From Sphingomonas sp. Ant H11 (GTDB lineage: Bacteria; Pseudomonadota; Alphaproteobacteria; Sphingomonadales; Sphingomonadaceae): a stretch of DNA of 61,491 nt. A program made the position numbers and the translations under genes. A model generated the notes under the pieces. The model saw only the letters and a list, made by a program, of their open reading frames with translations. It made no database searches and had not been told where the DNA came from. This document shows, piece after piece, positions 9,907-18,022 of this stretch. Each line of letters opens with the position of its first letter. The first letter of the stretch is position 1. Location: the NCBI RefSeq assembly GCF_000797515.1, contig NZ_JSBN01000051.1:1-61491 (forward strand). Direction: 5' to 3'.

Positions 9907-10759
9907 TATCTTCTTCAAGCAATCGGTCGATGGTCTGGCCGTGGGATCGGCGGTCGCCTTTTCGGGCGTGCCGTCGGGCCAGGTCAAGGAAATCAAGCTG
10001 TGGAAGCCCGATCCGCAGTTGGTGCGCGTGCGGATCAGCGTGAATGCCGACACGCCAATCCTGGTCGGCACCACCGCCACGCTGCAGGGCAGCTTTACCG
10101 GCACCAGCACCGTGCAGCTCGATGGCGCGATCAAGGGCGCACCGCCGATCACATGTCCGGCGGTCAACCCGCTCAACGATTGCCCCAATGGCGTGCCGAC
10201 GATCCCGACCAAGGCGGGAGGCCTCGGTGCATTGCTGAGTTCGGCTCCGCAATTGCTCGAACGTATTTCGACGCTGACCGAGAAACTGTCCGACGTGCTG
10301 TCGGAGAAGAACCAGCAGTCGATCACCGGCATCCTCGCCAATACCAATCGCCTGACCAAGGCATTGGCCGATCGCGGTCCCGACATCGCCGCCACGCTCG
10401 CCGAAACCAAAACGACCTTGCAAAAGGCGGGAATTGCCGCCGAACAGATCGGCAATCTCGCCGACACCACCAATGGCATGTTGAAGGATGATATCCATCC
10501 GGTGATGGGCAACCTCAACAAGGCGATCGCCAGCGCGCAGCACAGCATGGAAACGCTCGACGCCGCCGTCAGCGATGCGCGGCCCGGCTTGCAGGCGTTC
10601 TCCAAGCAGACCATCCCCGAGGTCGGCCAACTCGTCCACGATCTGCGCCAGATGTCGCAGGCGCTCACCTCGGTCGCCGAAAAGCTCGATCGCGGCGGCG
10701 CAAGCTCGTTGATCGGCCAGTCGAAATTGCCCGATTACAAGCCCGGAAAGGGACAGTGA
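9788..10759 (+). CDS. mlaD: MlaD family protein (MCE domain)
   Basis: The substrate-binding MCE subunit. It has one N-terminal transmembrane helix (about residues 9-29), the MCE domain (VDGLAVGSAVAFSGVPSGQV, then GTSTVQLDG), and a long C-terminal helical/coiled-coil region of Ala, Asn and Asp residues. It sits between mlaF and the auxiliary lipoprotein gene. A Cys pair (TCPAVNPLNDCP) after the MCE domain could form a disulfide in the periplasm. Confidence 0.9.
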   Translation: METRSNHVLVGTVVLILIAVMLLFLVWIARWGTATDKEYDIFFKQSVDGLAVGSAVAFSGVPSGQVKEIKLWKPDPQLVRVRISVNADTPILVGTTATLQGSFTGTSTVQLDGAIKGAPPITCPAVNPLNDCPNGVPTIPTKAGGLGALLSSAPQLLERISTLTEKLSDVLSEKNQQSITGILANTNRLTKALADRGPDIAATLAETKTTLQKAGIAAEQIGNLADTTNGMLKDDIHPVMGNLNKAIASAQHSMETLDAAVSDARPGLQAFSKQTIPEVGQLVHDLRQMSQALTSVAEKLDRGGASSLIGQSKLPDYKPGKGQ

Positions 10760-10761
10760 CT

Positions 10762-11358
10762 ATGGTTCGTTCGTCCACCAAAGTGCTGCTCGCACTGGCT
10801 GCGATGGTGCCACTGGCGGGTTGCATCAGCTTTGCGCCGAAGCCGCCCCCTTCGCTGCTGACGCTGACCTCGACCACCACCTTGCCCGTCGGGAACACGC
10901 AGAATTCGGGGACCGCGCCCACCATCACCATCCAGGTGCCGGTGGTCGGCCAGTCGCTCGCCGGGACACGCATTCCGGTGCAAGCGAGCGAGACCTCGAT
11001 CGCCTATGTCGCCAAGGCGCAATGGGTTGAGCCGCCCAACCGCATGTTCGCGCGGCTTTTATCGGACACGATCCCCGCAAAGACCGGTCGTATCGTGCTG
11101 AGCAGCTCGCAGGCGTTTTCCGATCCCGGCGCGGTGCTGTCGGGTGAATTGCGGGCGTTTGGCATCGATGCGGCCACGCAGGACGCGGTGGTCATCTTCG
11201 ACGGATCGCTGATCCGCACCACCGGCAAGATCGTCGAGAAACGCCGCTTCGAGGCGCGCGTTCACGCCAGCGCGATTGCAGCAGGACCCGTCAGCGTCGC
11301 CCTCAATCAGGCCGCCAACACCGTTGCGGGCGAAGTGGCCGATTGGGTCGGCAAATAA
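10762..11358 (+). CDS. ABC-type transport auxiliary lipoprotein (PqiC/LptE-like component of Mla operon)
   Basis: A 198-residue lipoprotein with the lipobox LAGC (Cys about residue 21), followed by a beta-rich domain typical of the ABC transport auxiliary family (ABC_trans_aux). It includes the segment SIAYVAKAQWVEPPNRMFARLL. These proteins sit beside MlaEFD-type transporters in alphaproteobacteria and probably provide the outer-membrane contact. The in-frame GTG at 10756 overlaps the mlaD stop, but the GAAAGGGA site spaces better to the ATG at 10762. Confidence 0.85.
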   Translation: MVRSSTKVLLALAAMVPLAGCISFAPKPPPSLLTLTSTTTLPVGNTQNSGTAPTITIQVPVVGQSLAGTRIPVQASETSIAYVAKAQWVEPPNRMFARLLSDTIPAKTGRIVLSSSQAFSDPGAVLSGELRAFGIDAATQDAVVIFDGSLIRTTGKIVEKRRFEARVHASAIAAGPVSVALNQAANTVAGEVADWVGK

Positions 11359-11361
11359 GCC

Positions 11362-12273
11362 TCAGCGCGGTGGCGGGGCCGCGCGCACCGGCACCGGCAG
11401 GTTGCAGAGGTCTGCGGCACCCGCAGGCACGGTAAAGAACGGCCCGCCGCGATTGGCGCGCGCCGCCAACGTTGCGGCAAATACTGGCGCGTCGGGCCGT
11501 AGGTACTGAAATGCGGGCCGCTCGCCCGGCGGCAAATCGGCGGCAAGAACGATGCGCTTGATCGGCACGCGCATTTTCACATCTTCATACAGGCCAAGTC
11601 CCCCGCCGGTGCCGCGCGGCAGGGCCGACAGCGCCGCCATTCCGTCAATCACCCGCCCGACCACTGCGATGTTGCGATCGAGATGCCGCGGCGCGTGGCC
11701 GATCACGGTATAAAGATCACCTCCGGTGCCGGTATCGGGTGCGAGATCGCGCGCTACGCCGACCATGCCGTAGCAATGCGGCAGCCATTGCGCCTTGCCG
11801 TCGCCCGCCACGGCCCAGCCGCTCGGGGTGAAGCCGGTGTGCGTCGCATAGGCATCGCGATACGGATTGGCGACGGCACGGCCATGCGCGCCCCAGGCCC
11901 ATTCATATTCGGCCGGCGGATGACGATCGATGCCGACGGCGGGCGGCTTCTTCTCGCTCGCATCGCCCCATTGGGTGACGTAATTGTCCTGCACGCGGTA
12001 CACCGTCGCGTCGCTCCACCACCCGCTGCGCGCAATCGTTCGGATATTGGCGATATGCACGGGCGCGAACTCGGCGGCGAGCCAGATGACGGAGCGTTGG
12101 CCATCGGCAAAGTCGAGCAGAAGCAGATCATTTGGGTCGATCCCTGCCCACGCCTCCGCCGGGGCGGCGGCGGCGAGTTGTGCAGCGGTCGGCTTGGGCG
12201 TCGGCGCGGGCGGTGCGCTCGCGGCGATCTGGGCGGCGGCTAGCAGGGCGAAGATTGGCGGGACCATCGGCAT
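11362..12273 (-). CDS. Peptidylprolyl isomerase, cyclophilin type
   Basis: A 303-residue secreted or periplasmic protein with a signal peptide (MPMVPPIFALLAAAQIAAS) and a Pro/Ala linker. The cyclophilin-like core carries DNYVTQWGDAS, FTPSGWAVAGDG, TVIGHAPRHLDRNIAVVGRVIDGM and a C-terminal strand. It should catalyse cis-trans isomerisation of prolyl bonds during envelope protein folding. The catalytic Arg/Phe/His set is only partly recognisable. It is a single gene that ends four bases from the lipoprotein stop on the other strand. Confidence 0.85.
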   Translation of the reverse strand: MPMVPPIFALLAAAQIAASAPPAPTPKPTAAQLAAAAPAEAWAGIDPNDLLLLDFADGQRSVIWLAAEFAPVHIANIRTIARSGWWSDATVYRVQDNYVTQWGDASEKKPPAVGIDRHPPAEYEWAWGAHGRAVANPYRDAYATHTGFTPSGWAVAGDGKAQWLPHCYGMVGVARDLAPDTGTGGDLYTVIGHAPRHLDRNIAVVGRVIDGMAALSALPRGTGGGLGLYEDVKMRVPIKRIVLAADLPPGERPAFQYLRPDAPVFAATLAARANRGGPFFTVPAGAADLCNLPVPVRAAPPPR

Positions 12274-12381
12274 TGTGCCATCGTGCCACGCTCATATGCA
12301 CGGGCGCAATCCCCGCCCGCAGCAGATCGCTTGCACAGTCGCCACGGACGCTCTAGGGCGACCGTTCTGTCCAGGACATGC

Positions 12382-12472
12382 GGAGCGGTGGCCGAGTGGT
12401 CGAAGGCGCTCGCCTGGAAAGTGAGTATACGTCAAAAGCGTATCGAGGGTTCGAATCCCTCCCGCTCCGCCA
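12382..12472 (+). tRNA. tRNA-Ser (anticodon GGA)
   Basis: A class II tRNA with a long variable arm. The acceptor stem is GGAGCGG/CCGCTCC, the D-arm is GCCGAGTGGTCGAAGGC, the anticodon stem-loop is CTCGC-CTGGAAA-GTGAG with GGA at 12416-12418, the variable arm is TATACGTCAAAAGCGTATC, and the T-arm is GAGGG-TTCGAAT-CCCTC. The discriminator G and an encoded CCA complete it. tRNA-Ser genes are frequent integration sites, and accessory genes begin right after it. Confidence 0.97.
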
Positions 12473-12693
12473 AAATCCGTTGAAATCATTAGATTTTTTC
12501 TGGTTTTGTTGGTCCGTCCGGGTCTCCGTCCGGGTTTATGAGGCGGATTTCTGCGAACCGCTGCGACCACCCGATCAAATTCTGAGACGAGCCGCACGGC
12601 CGGCGCGCCTGGCAATGGGAAAGCGTCCGGGAATCTACGCATCTCCCGGGATTCCAAGTGAGCCTAATATCCCTTCAACGGGAGAGTTTTCAC
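12473..12693. other. Non-coding region after tRNA-Ser
   Basis: About 220 bases between the tRNA and the universal stress protein gene. The first part is AT-rich (12480-12520), unlike the surroundings, then GC-rich with a repeated GTCCGGGT/GTCCGGGTT motif (12515-12537). No gene is credible here. A good ribosome site (ACGGGAGA, 12679-12686) serves the downstream gene. If an element inserted at the tRNA, its left junction would be here, but no integrase is nearby. Confidence 0.45.
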
Positions 12694-13530
12694 ATGGGCA
12701 TTCACGACATTCTACTGCAGCTTCGCAGTGCGCCAGAGCACTCGCCGCGCTGGTCGATCGATGCGGCAATATCCCTTGCCACAACGCTCGATGCTCGACT
12801 GTCCGGTGTGGTCTGTCAGATCGTCATCCCCCGCGTATCGAACTGGCTTGCCGACAAGCTGGTGCATGCCAACGCACTGATCGCGGAGGAAAATGCCAAG
12901 AGCCGGGAAAGCGCACGACATCTTCTGGATGAAATGACCACGCGTATTCCGGCCCAATCCCGTGGCGAACAGACCCTGATCGAGTGCACGGAATTCGCCA
13001 TGTCCCGCGAACTGGCGAAACGCGCGCGGTCTCACGACATCACCGTCGTGCCCATCGATGACGGCCTCGATATCGCGTACGTGGTTCAAGACCTTGTGTT
13101 CGAGTCCGGGAGGCCGATCTACCTGATGCCGCGGAGTGGCGGCGGTGGACATCGGCTCGACATCGTTACTGTCGCCTGGGATGGTAGCCGTGCGGCCGCC
13201 CGCGCCTTGGCCGATGCGCTCCCATTCTGCAGCCTCGCCAAGACGGTGCGTGTGGCCTGGGTGTCGGGTGATAACGATAAGACAATGTCGGGTTCCGCTG
13301 CGGACATCTGCCGCAATCTTGCGTGCCACGGGATCGAAGCAGAAGCGGTCGATATTCCCGCCGATGGCCGCGATGCCGGCACGGCGCTGCTGGCGAATTG
13401 CAAGGCTTCGGGAACTGACCTTCTGGTGATGGGCGCCTACGGCCATTCGCGCGCCCGCGAGTTTGTCCTCGGCGGCGCGACCCGCTCCGTCCTGGCATCA
13501 CCGGATCTTCCCATCATATTATCGCATTGA
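12694..13530 (+). CDS. Universal stress protein (tandem UspA-like)
   Basis: A 278-residue protein, the length expected for two Usp domains. The C-terminal domain has the ATP-binding pattern MGAYGHSRAREFVLGG followed by TRSVL. The N-terminal domain (first ~140 residues) is degenerate. Double Usp proteins respond to starvation, hypoxia or oxidative stress. I chose the ATG at 12694, with ACGGGAGA before it, over the in-frame GTG at 12658. It is the first gene of the stress-metabolism block. Confidence 0.85.
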   Translation: MGIHDILLQLRSAPEHSPRWSIDAAISLATTLDARLSGVVCQIVIPRVSNWLADKLVHANALIAEENAKSRESARHLLDEMTTRIPAQSRGEQTLIECTEFAMSRELAKRARSHDITVVPIDDGLDIAYVVQDLVFESGRPIYLMPRSGGGGHRLDIVTVAWDGSRAAARALADALPFCSLAKTVRVAWVSGDNDKTMSGSAADICRNLACHGIEAEAVDIPADGRDAGTALLANCKASGTDLLVMGAYGHSRAREFVLGGATRSVLASPDLPIILSH

Positions 13531-13645
13531 TGGCGGCTGAAAGCTGGCCTGGAGACGAGCGGTGACCCTGTTCAAAGCGCTTTTTTGCCAGACCTCACCG
13601 CGTGGCGGGGCAGCCGCACTTTCCGGCCAATTATGACGGTACGGG

Positions 13646-14063
13646 ATGCTGGTGGTTCGAGCGAGGCGTCTTGCCGCTCGGCGCGCCCATGGTTTCAATG
13701 TTGATCTGGTCGGCGAGATGCAATGGCAGGATAATCTGAGCGCTGACCGGGGGGGCGCTGCGAAGAGGGGCATAATTGTCATTTTCCGGCACAGCTCTCT
13801 TCGACGATAATTCGCGCGATCCAAATGCGATCGGCGTGATGATCGACCACCGCGCGGTGGGCTGGGTTCCATCCGAGATGTCGGCCGACATCCGGCCAGC
13901 GATCCTTCGGCTCAATCCGGAGGGCAAGCCGGTCACCTGCAAGGCAAAGGTGATAGGAGGTTGGGACCGTGGGCCCGATGATCGCGGATATTTCGGCGTG
14001 AAGCTCAGCATTTCGATGCCATTGAAAAGGGCAGTTCTATCGACAGCGACCGGGCCGGCCTGA
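13646..14063 (+). CDS. HIRAN domain-containing protein, two frameshifts
   Basis: The C-terminal part, readable from 13776, carries the HIRAN-like core: DDNSRDPNAIGVMIDHRAVGW, then VPSEMSADIRP and GGWDRGPDDRGYFGV. In the previous frame from the ATG at 13646 there is a matching N-terminal half (FNVDLVGEMQWQDNLSA). One G appears lost in the G-run near 13748-13756, and a second break lies near 13793-13803 (CTCTCTT); the segment between reads EEGHNCHFPAQL. HIRAN domains bind 3' single-stranded DNA ends in remodellers such as HLTF; small stand-alone copies are uncharacterised. An alternative is a TTG-started 95-residue fragment at 13776. Confidence 0.6.
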
Positions 14064-14154
14064 GAATGAGTCCAAGATAAGTATACATACCAAGTGTCGG
14101 GCTCGGTGGTTCGGCGTAGCGGTATTCCATGGACCTGATCAGCAGCGCGGCAGC

Positions 14155-15786
14155 ATGACGGAGAAACTCACACTCGCCTTTCACGGCGCGGCGCGCACGG
14201 TCACGGGTTCCTGCATGGAGTTCACACATAGGGGAAAGCGCATCCTCGTGGACTGTGGCCTCTTCCAGGGGTCGCGTACGCTGGAGACGCTGAACCGCAG
14301 CGCATTTGCGTTCGACGCGCGCCATGTCGATGCTGTCATCCTGACGCACGCGCATATCGACCATAGCGGTTTACTGCCTCGGCTGGTGGCCGAAGGCTTT
14401 ACCGGCGACATCTGGTGCACCGAGCCGACCGCCGCGCTGCTCGAATTCATGCTTGCCGATGCGGGGCGCATCCAGGAGGGCGACGCCGCCCGACGTAACC
14501 GGCGCAAGGATCGCGCCGACCTGCCGGATATCGAGCCGATCTACACCGAACAAAACGCGATGACTGCTTGGCGACAGACACGGCCGATCCCGCTCGAAGA
14601 ATGGTTTGAACCCGTTCCCGGTTTCAAGGCGCGTCTGTGGAACGCCGGGCACATATTGGGGTCTGCATCGGTCGAGCTGCAGGTCGATGGCACCCATATC
14701 CTTTGCTCGGGCGACATAGGGCCTGAACACAAGGCCTTCCACCCCGACCCCGAGAGTCCCGCCGACTTCGATCATGTCATCTGCGAGTCCACCTACGGAG
14801 ACCGCAAGCGGGAAGACCTAACGATCGTTGATCGCCGCGCCCTGCTGGAGAAGGAAATCACCCAGGCGCTGGCCCGCGGCGGAAACCTTATCATCCCGGT
14901 GTTCGCGCTCGAACGGACGCAGGAGCTGCTGCTCGACATGGCCGCGCTGATCGACGCGAAGCGCATCCGGTCAGTGCCGATCTTCGTGGATTCACCCCTG
15001 GCCAACAGGGCAACGAGCGTTTTCGCGAAGTTTGCCGATACGCTCGAGGACATGAACGGCGAAAATATCTTCCGCAACACGGCCTTCCATTTCGTCGATG
15101 CGACCGCGGAGTCTATCCGGCTCAACAGCGTCTCGGGTGCCATCATCCTGGCGGCGTCCGGCATGTGTGAGGCAGGGCGCATCCGACATCACCTCAAGCA
15201 CAACCTGTTCAAGCGCGAGGCGACGATATTGTTTGTCGGCTTCCAGGCCGAAGGAACGCTGGGCCGGGTGATCCTCGAAGGCGCCGAACGCGTGCGAATC
15301 TGGGGCGAGGATATCGTCGTCCGCGCACAGATCCGCCACATCGAGACCTATTCCGCACATGCCGACCAGGATGGACTGCTCGCCTGGATGGAGGCTCGCC
15401 GTCCTGTTGGCGGCAGCCTCTTCCTCGGGCATGGAGAAGCCTCGTCGATCGAAACGCTGCGCCAGTTCGCCCAAACCAGGCAGATCGCGTCCTCGATCCT
15501 CGTGCCCGAGATCGGGGAGGCCTATCATCTCGCGCCCGCGAAGCCCGCCGCGCGAACCAGGACCGCCGATCCGAGACTTCAGGACGTGATCGGACCCGAC
15601 TGGCAGAACAGCTATGCCGATTTCGCGACCAAGCTGAAACGAGAGCTCGCGCAAATCAACGACACAAGGGCTCGCGAGCATGCCGTCGCCGACATGCGAG
15701 CGGTGCTCGAGAGCTACAAGCATGCCCGCGCAGAACAGTCGGTTCGACGCCACAGCCGCGAAAATCTCCCTTCGGCCATCGGCTGA
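14155..15786 (+). CDS. MBL-fold beta-CASP ribonuclease/hydrolase
   Basis: A 543-residue metallo-beta-lactamase fold protein of the CPSF/RNA-processing (beta-CASP) group. The Zn-binding motif is THAHIDHSG (about residues 63-71), with later motifs NAGHILGSAS, CSGDIG and the C-terminal HIETYSAHADQ. The beta-CASP insertion includes FVDSPLA and AASGMCEAGRI. Members cleave RNA endo- or exonucleolytically, but bacterial homologues of this subgroup in stress islands are uncharacterised. The last ~70 residues are a charged tail. It is intact here and followed by small regulatory genes. Confidence 0.88.
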   Translation: MTEKLTLAFHGAARTVTGSCMEFTHRGKRILVDCGLFQGSRTLETLNRSAFAFDARHVDAVILTHAHIDHSGLLPRLVAEGFTGDIWCTEPTAALLEFMLADAGRIQEGDAARRNRRKDRADLPDIEPIYTEQNAMTAWRQTRPIPLEEWFEPVPGFKARLWNAGHILGSASVELQVDGTHILCSGDIGPEHKAFHPDPESPADFDHVICESTYGDRKREDLTIVDRRALLEKEITQALARGGNLIIPVFALERTQELLLDMAALIDAKRIRSVPIFVDSPLANRATSVFAKFADTLEDMNGENIFRNTAFHFVDATAESIRLNSVSGAIILAASGMCEAGRIRHHLKHNLFKREATILFVGFQAEGTLGRVILEGAERVRIWGEDIVVRAQIRHIETYSAHADQDGLLAWMEARRPVGGSLFLGHGEASSIETLRQFAQTRQIASSILVPEIGEAYHLAPAKPAARTRTADPRLQDVIGPDWQNSYADFATKLKRELAQINDTRAREHAVADMRAVLESYKHARAEQSVRRHSRENLPSAIG

Positions 15787-15867
15787 TCTGGACGGGTGGA
15801 GGGTACGGAGAATCCCGTAACGACTCCGTATCGGATGGGTGCCACCGTATTTGTGCGGAGGTGCCCC

Positions 15868-16113
15868 ATGGACAAACTCGAAATTCCCTATCTACTCAAG
15901 CGAGCGTGTGCGCATCGGCTCCTCGGACAGGTTGCGAAATGCAGCGAGGCGCGGTCGATTCACCGCCAATTCGTCAAGAATTACCAGGGTCTTCTCCTTG
16001 CGATTCGCCACACGCGCTTGTCGCCGGTCATCCGTCAGGAGACACTGAATAAGCAACGGCTCGGTCTGCCCGACGAGATTTCAACCATGATCGCCGACAG
16101 GAAGGTGGCCTGA
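15868..16113 (+). CDS. Small hypothetical protein upstream of DksA-like gene
   Basis: An 81-residue basic protein starting at an ATG with an excellent site (GGAGGTG, 15857-15863). It contains KRACAHRLLGQVAKC and a short helical C-terminus (TLNKQRLGLPDEISTMIADRK). I do not recognise the family. Its stop overlaps the start of the DksA/TraR gene (TGATG), so the two are translationally coupled. An in-frame GTG at 15796 would add 24 residues but lacks a good ribosome site. Confidence 0.65.
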   Translation: MDKLEIPYLLKRACAHRLLGQVAKCSEARSIHRQFVKNYQGLLLAIRHTRLSPVIRQETLNKQRLGLPDEISTMIADRKVA

Positions 16114-16451
16114 TGCCGGATAAGACAGAGGCCCGTAGCCGTCTAACCGAGAGACTTGCCGCGTTGATGTCGCAGGTTGGGCGGATCGAAGCCGAACTGG
16201 GCCGACCGCTCGACGACGACTTTGCCGAACAGGCGGTCGACCGGGAGGATGACCAGGCGCTGGACACTTTGGAAAGCTCGACGCTCGCCGAGATCGAACT
16301 GACCAGGAACGCCATCGCTCGGCTTGGCTCGGGCAGCTACGGGATTTGCACCAGCTGCGGCAATGTCATTGCGGCCGAGCGGCTGAACGTATTGCCCGCG
16401 GCTGCTGAGTGCATCGGCTGTGCCAGCACGCGGCATATCGCCAGACCGTGA
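16113..16451 (+). CDS. TraR/DksA family zinc-finger transcriptional regulator
   Basis: A 112-residue DksA/TraR-type protein: a helical N-terminus ending in the DxxDxA-like DREDDQALDTLE, then a four-Cys zinc finger (CTSCG and CIGCA, spaced about 17 residues). Such proteins bind RNA polymerase through the secondary channel and adjust promoter output during stress, often with ppGpp. Its place among stress genes fits that role. It overlaps the preceding small gene by three bases. Confidence 0.88.
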   Translation: MPDKTEARSRLTERLAALMSQVGRIEAELGRPLDDDFAEQAVDREDDQALDTLESSTLAEIELTRNAIARLGSGSYGICTSCGNVIAAERLNVLPAAAECIGCASTRHIARP

Positions 16452-16650
16452 AGGAAGACCGGAGCGCGGAAGTGCTTTACCAGCGCAAGGATGTTTTCGA
16501 GTTCGTACGGCTCCCGATAACGTGCGCTTCGTAAAAACGCTTACGCTCGACTTGATCGATGACAGATTTCCGTTGGTTCGACCTTCTGTTGACGGGAACG
16601 ATGAACACGGCCCCCCGGAGATCGACGAACCCCTACAGTGGAGAGATTGA
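16452..16650. other. Short intergenic region before MgtC-like gene
   Basis: About 200 bases. An open frame crosses it but has no family resemblance and poor codon context. It ends in the GGAGAGA ribosome site of the TTG-started MgtC-like gene. Confidence 0.35.
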
Positions 16651-17931
16651 TTGGGGGCCACCAGCATCGACGCGATCGGAGCGATTGCCCTCTCGCTCAC
16701 GCTTGGCCTGCTGATCGGTATCCAGCGCGGATGGACGCTGCGTAAAGAGCCGCCGGGCTCCCGCTTCGCAGGCATTCGCACCTTTGGCCTACTCGGGCTG
16801 GCAGGCGGCATGGCCGGTGCCATCCATTCAAGCGACAGCATTGTCGCAACGATCATCCTCGCTGGAGCGGCCATCCTGGTCCTGCTTGGTTACGCAGAGC
16901 TGGCGTGGCGAAGTGGCAAGGTCAGTGGGACAGCTAGTTTGGTGGGCCTGCTGACCCTCGGCTGCGGGTTTCTTGCGACGACCCAGCAAGCGATGCTCGC
17001 CACGATCATCGCCGTCGTGATCACCTTGGTACTGGCCTTGCGCCCGCAGCTTCACGTCTGGGTCGAGCGGTTGAGTGAAGCCGAAGTGAATGCGATCGCG
17101 CGGTTTGCCCTGATAGCCATGGTTATCCTGCCGCTGCTTCCCGATCGTACCTTTGGCCCCTTCGATGCCTGGAACCCGCGTCAGCTATGGATGGTCGTCG
17201 TGATGGTGTCGGGCTTCTCGTTTGCCGGCTATGTTGCCAGCAAGCGGTTGGGGGCATCGCGCGGCACGATCGCGACGGCGGGCGCCGGGGCAATGGTTTC
17301 GTCGACCGCGGTGACGGCGGCCCTGGCCACCAGGCTACGCAATATCGACGAGCGCGCTCCCATTCTCATCGCCGGAATCGCTACCGCTTCGACGGTCATG
17401 CTGCTGCGCGTGCTCGTCCTGGTGGCGGTGCTCGCACCCTTTGCATTTTCCACGCTGGCGCTGCTTGTCGTTCCCGCCGCGCTCATGAGCGCGGCGGCGA
17501 CGCTCTGGCATATGCGCATTGCGATGCGGCGTCCGGCCAAACCGACCGAGGAGGTCGCGGTTCGCAACCCATTCGACATCCTGCCAGCCCTCGCCCTGAT
17601 GGCGCTGGTGATGGTACTCTCGCTGGTCTCGCGCTGGGTGTTGCATAAGTTCGGCGATGCCGGGCTTGCGACCGTGCTTGCCCTGTCCGGCATGGTCGAT
17701 GTCGATTCCGCCATCATCACCATGGGCGGATTGCCGTCCGGAACACTTGATGCGCGAACCGCAGGCCTCGTGCTCGCAGCGCCCGTCATGCTCAACACGC
17801 TCTTCAAGGCAGGAGCGGCGATCAGCCTCGCTGGCTGGACCAGGGGCTGGCAAGCCGCTTTGCCGCTCGTGGCAAGCGTCGCCGCCGGCCTGCTCATGCT
17901 GCCGATCGTGCTGCGTCAGGCTGGCTCGTGA
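16651..17931 (+). CDS. MgtC/SapB family membrane protein with DUF4010
   Basis: A 426-residue integral membrane protein with a TTG start (16651) preceded by GGAGAGA. The N-terminus has the MgtC/SapB pattern (LTLGLLIGIQRGW, then FAGIRTFGLLGLAGG); the C-terminal two thirds are DUF4010, with ATAGAGAMVSSTAVT and DVDSAIITMGGL. About 11-13 helices are predicted by eye. MgtC proteins are tied to low-Mg survival and envelope/ATP homeostasis, but the DUF4010 fusion group is uncharacterised. The 200 bases before it hold no convincing gene. Confidence 0.85.
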   Translation: MGATSIDAIGAIALSLTLGLLIGIQRGWTLRKEPPGSRFAGIRTFGLLGLAGGMAGAIHSSDSIVATIILAGAAILVLLGYAELAWRSGKVSGTASLVGLLTLGCGFLATTQQAMLATIIAVVITLVLALRPQLHVWVERLSEAEVNAIARFALIAMVILPLLPDRTFGPFDAWNPRQLWMVVVMVSGFSFAGYVASKRLGASRGTIATAGAGAMVSSTAVTAALATRLRNIDERAPILIAGIATASTVMLLRVLVLVAVLAPFAFSTLALLVVPAALMSAAATLWHMRIAMRRPAKPTEEVAVRNPFDILPALALMALVMVLSLVSRWVLHKFGDAGLATVLALSGMVDVDSAIITMGGLPSGTLDARTAGLVLAAPVMLNTLFKAGAAISLAGWTRGWQAALPLVASVAAGLLMLPIVLRQAGS

Positions 17932-18022
17932 GGGCACATCTTGATTCGGCGGCGCGGCCGCATCTGGCGGCGACATTCGAGCACCATGCGCAATGCCATG
18001 ATATACGCGAACGGGGATATCG

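Noticed and set aside
12292..12657. Open frame antisense to the tRNA-Ser, with a GGIRTLDTLLTYTHF segment
   Set aside because: This is a well-known spurious translation of tRNA-Ser genes, not a protein.
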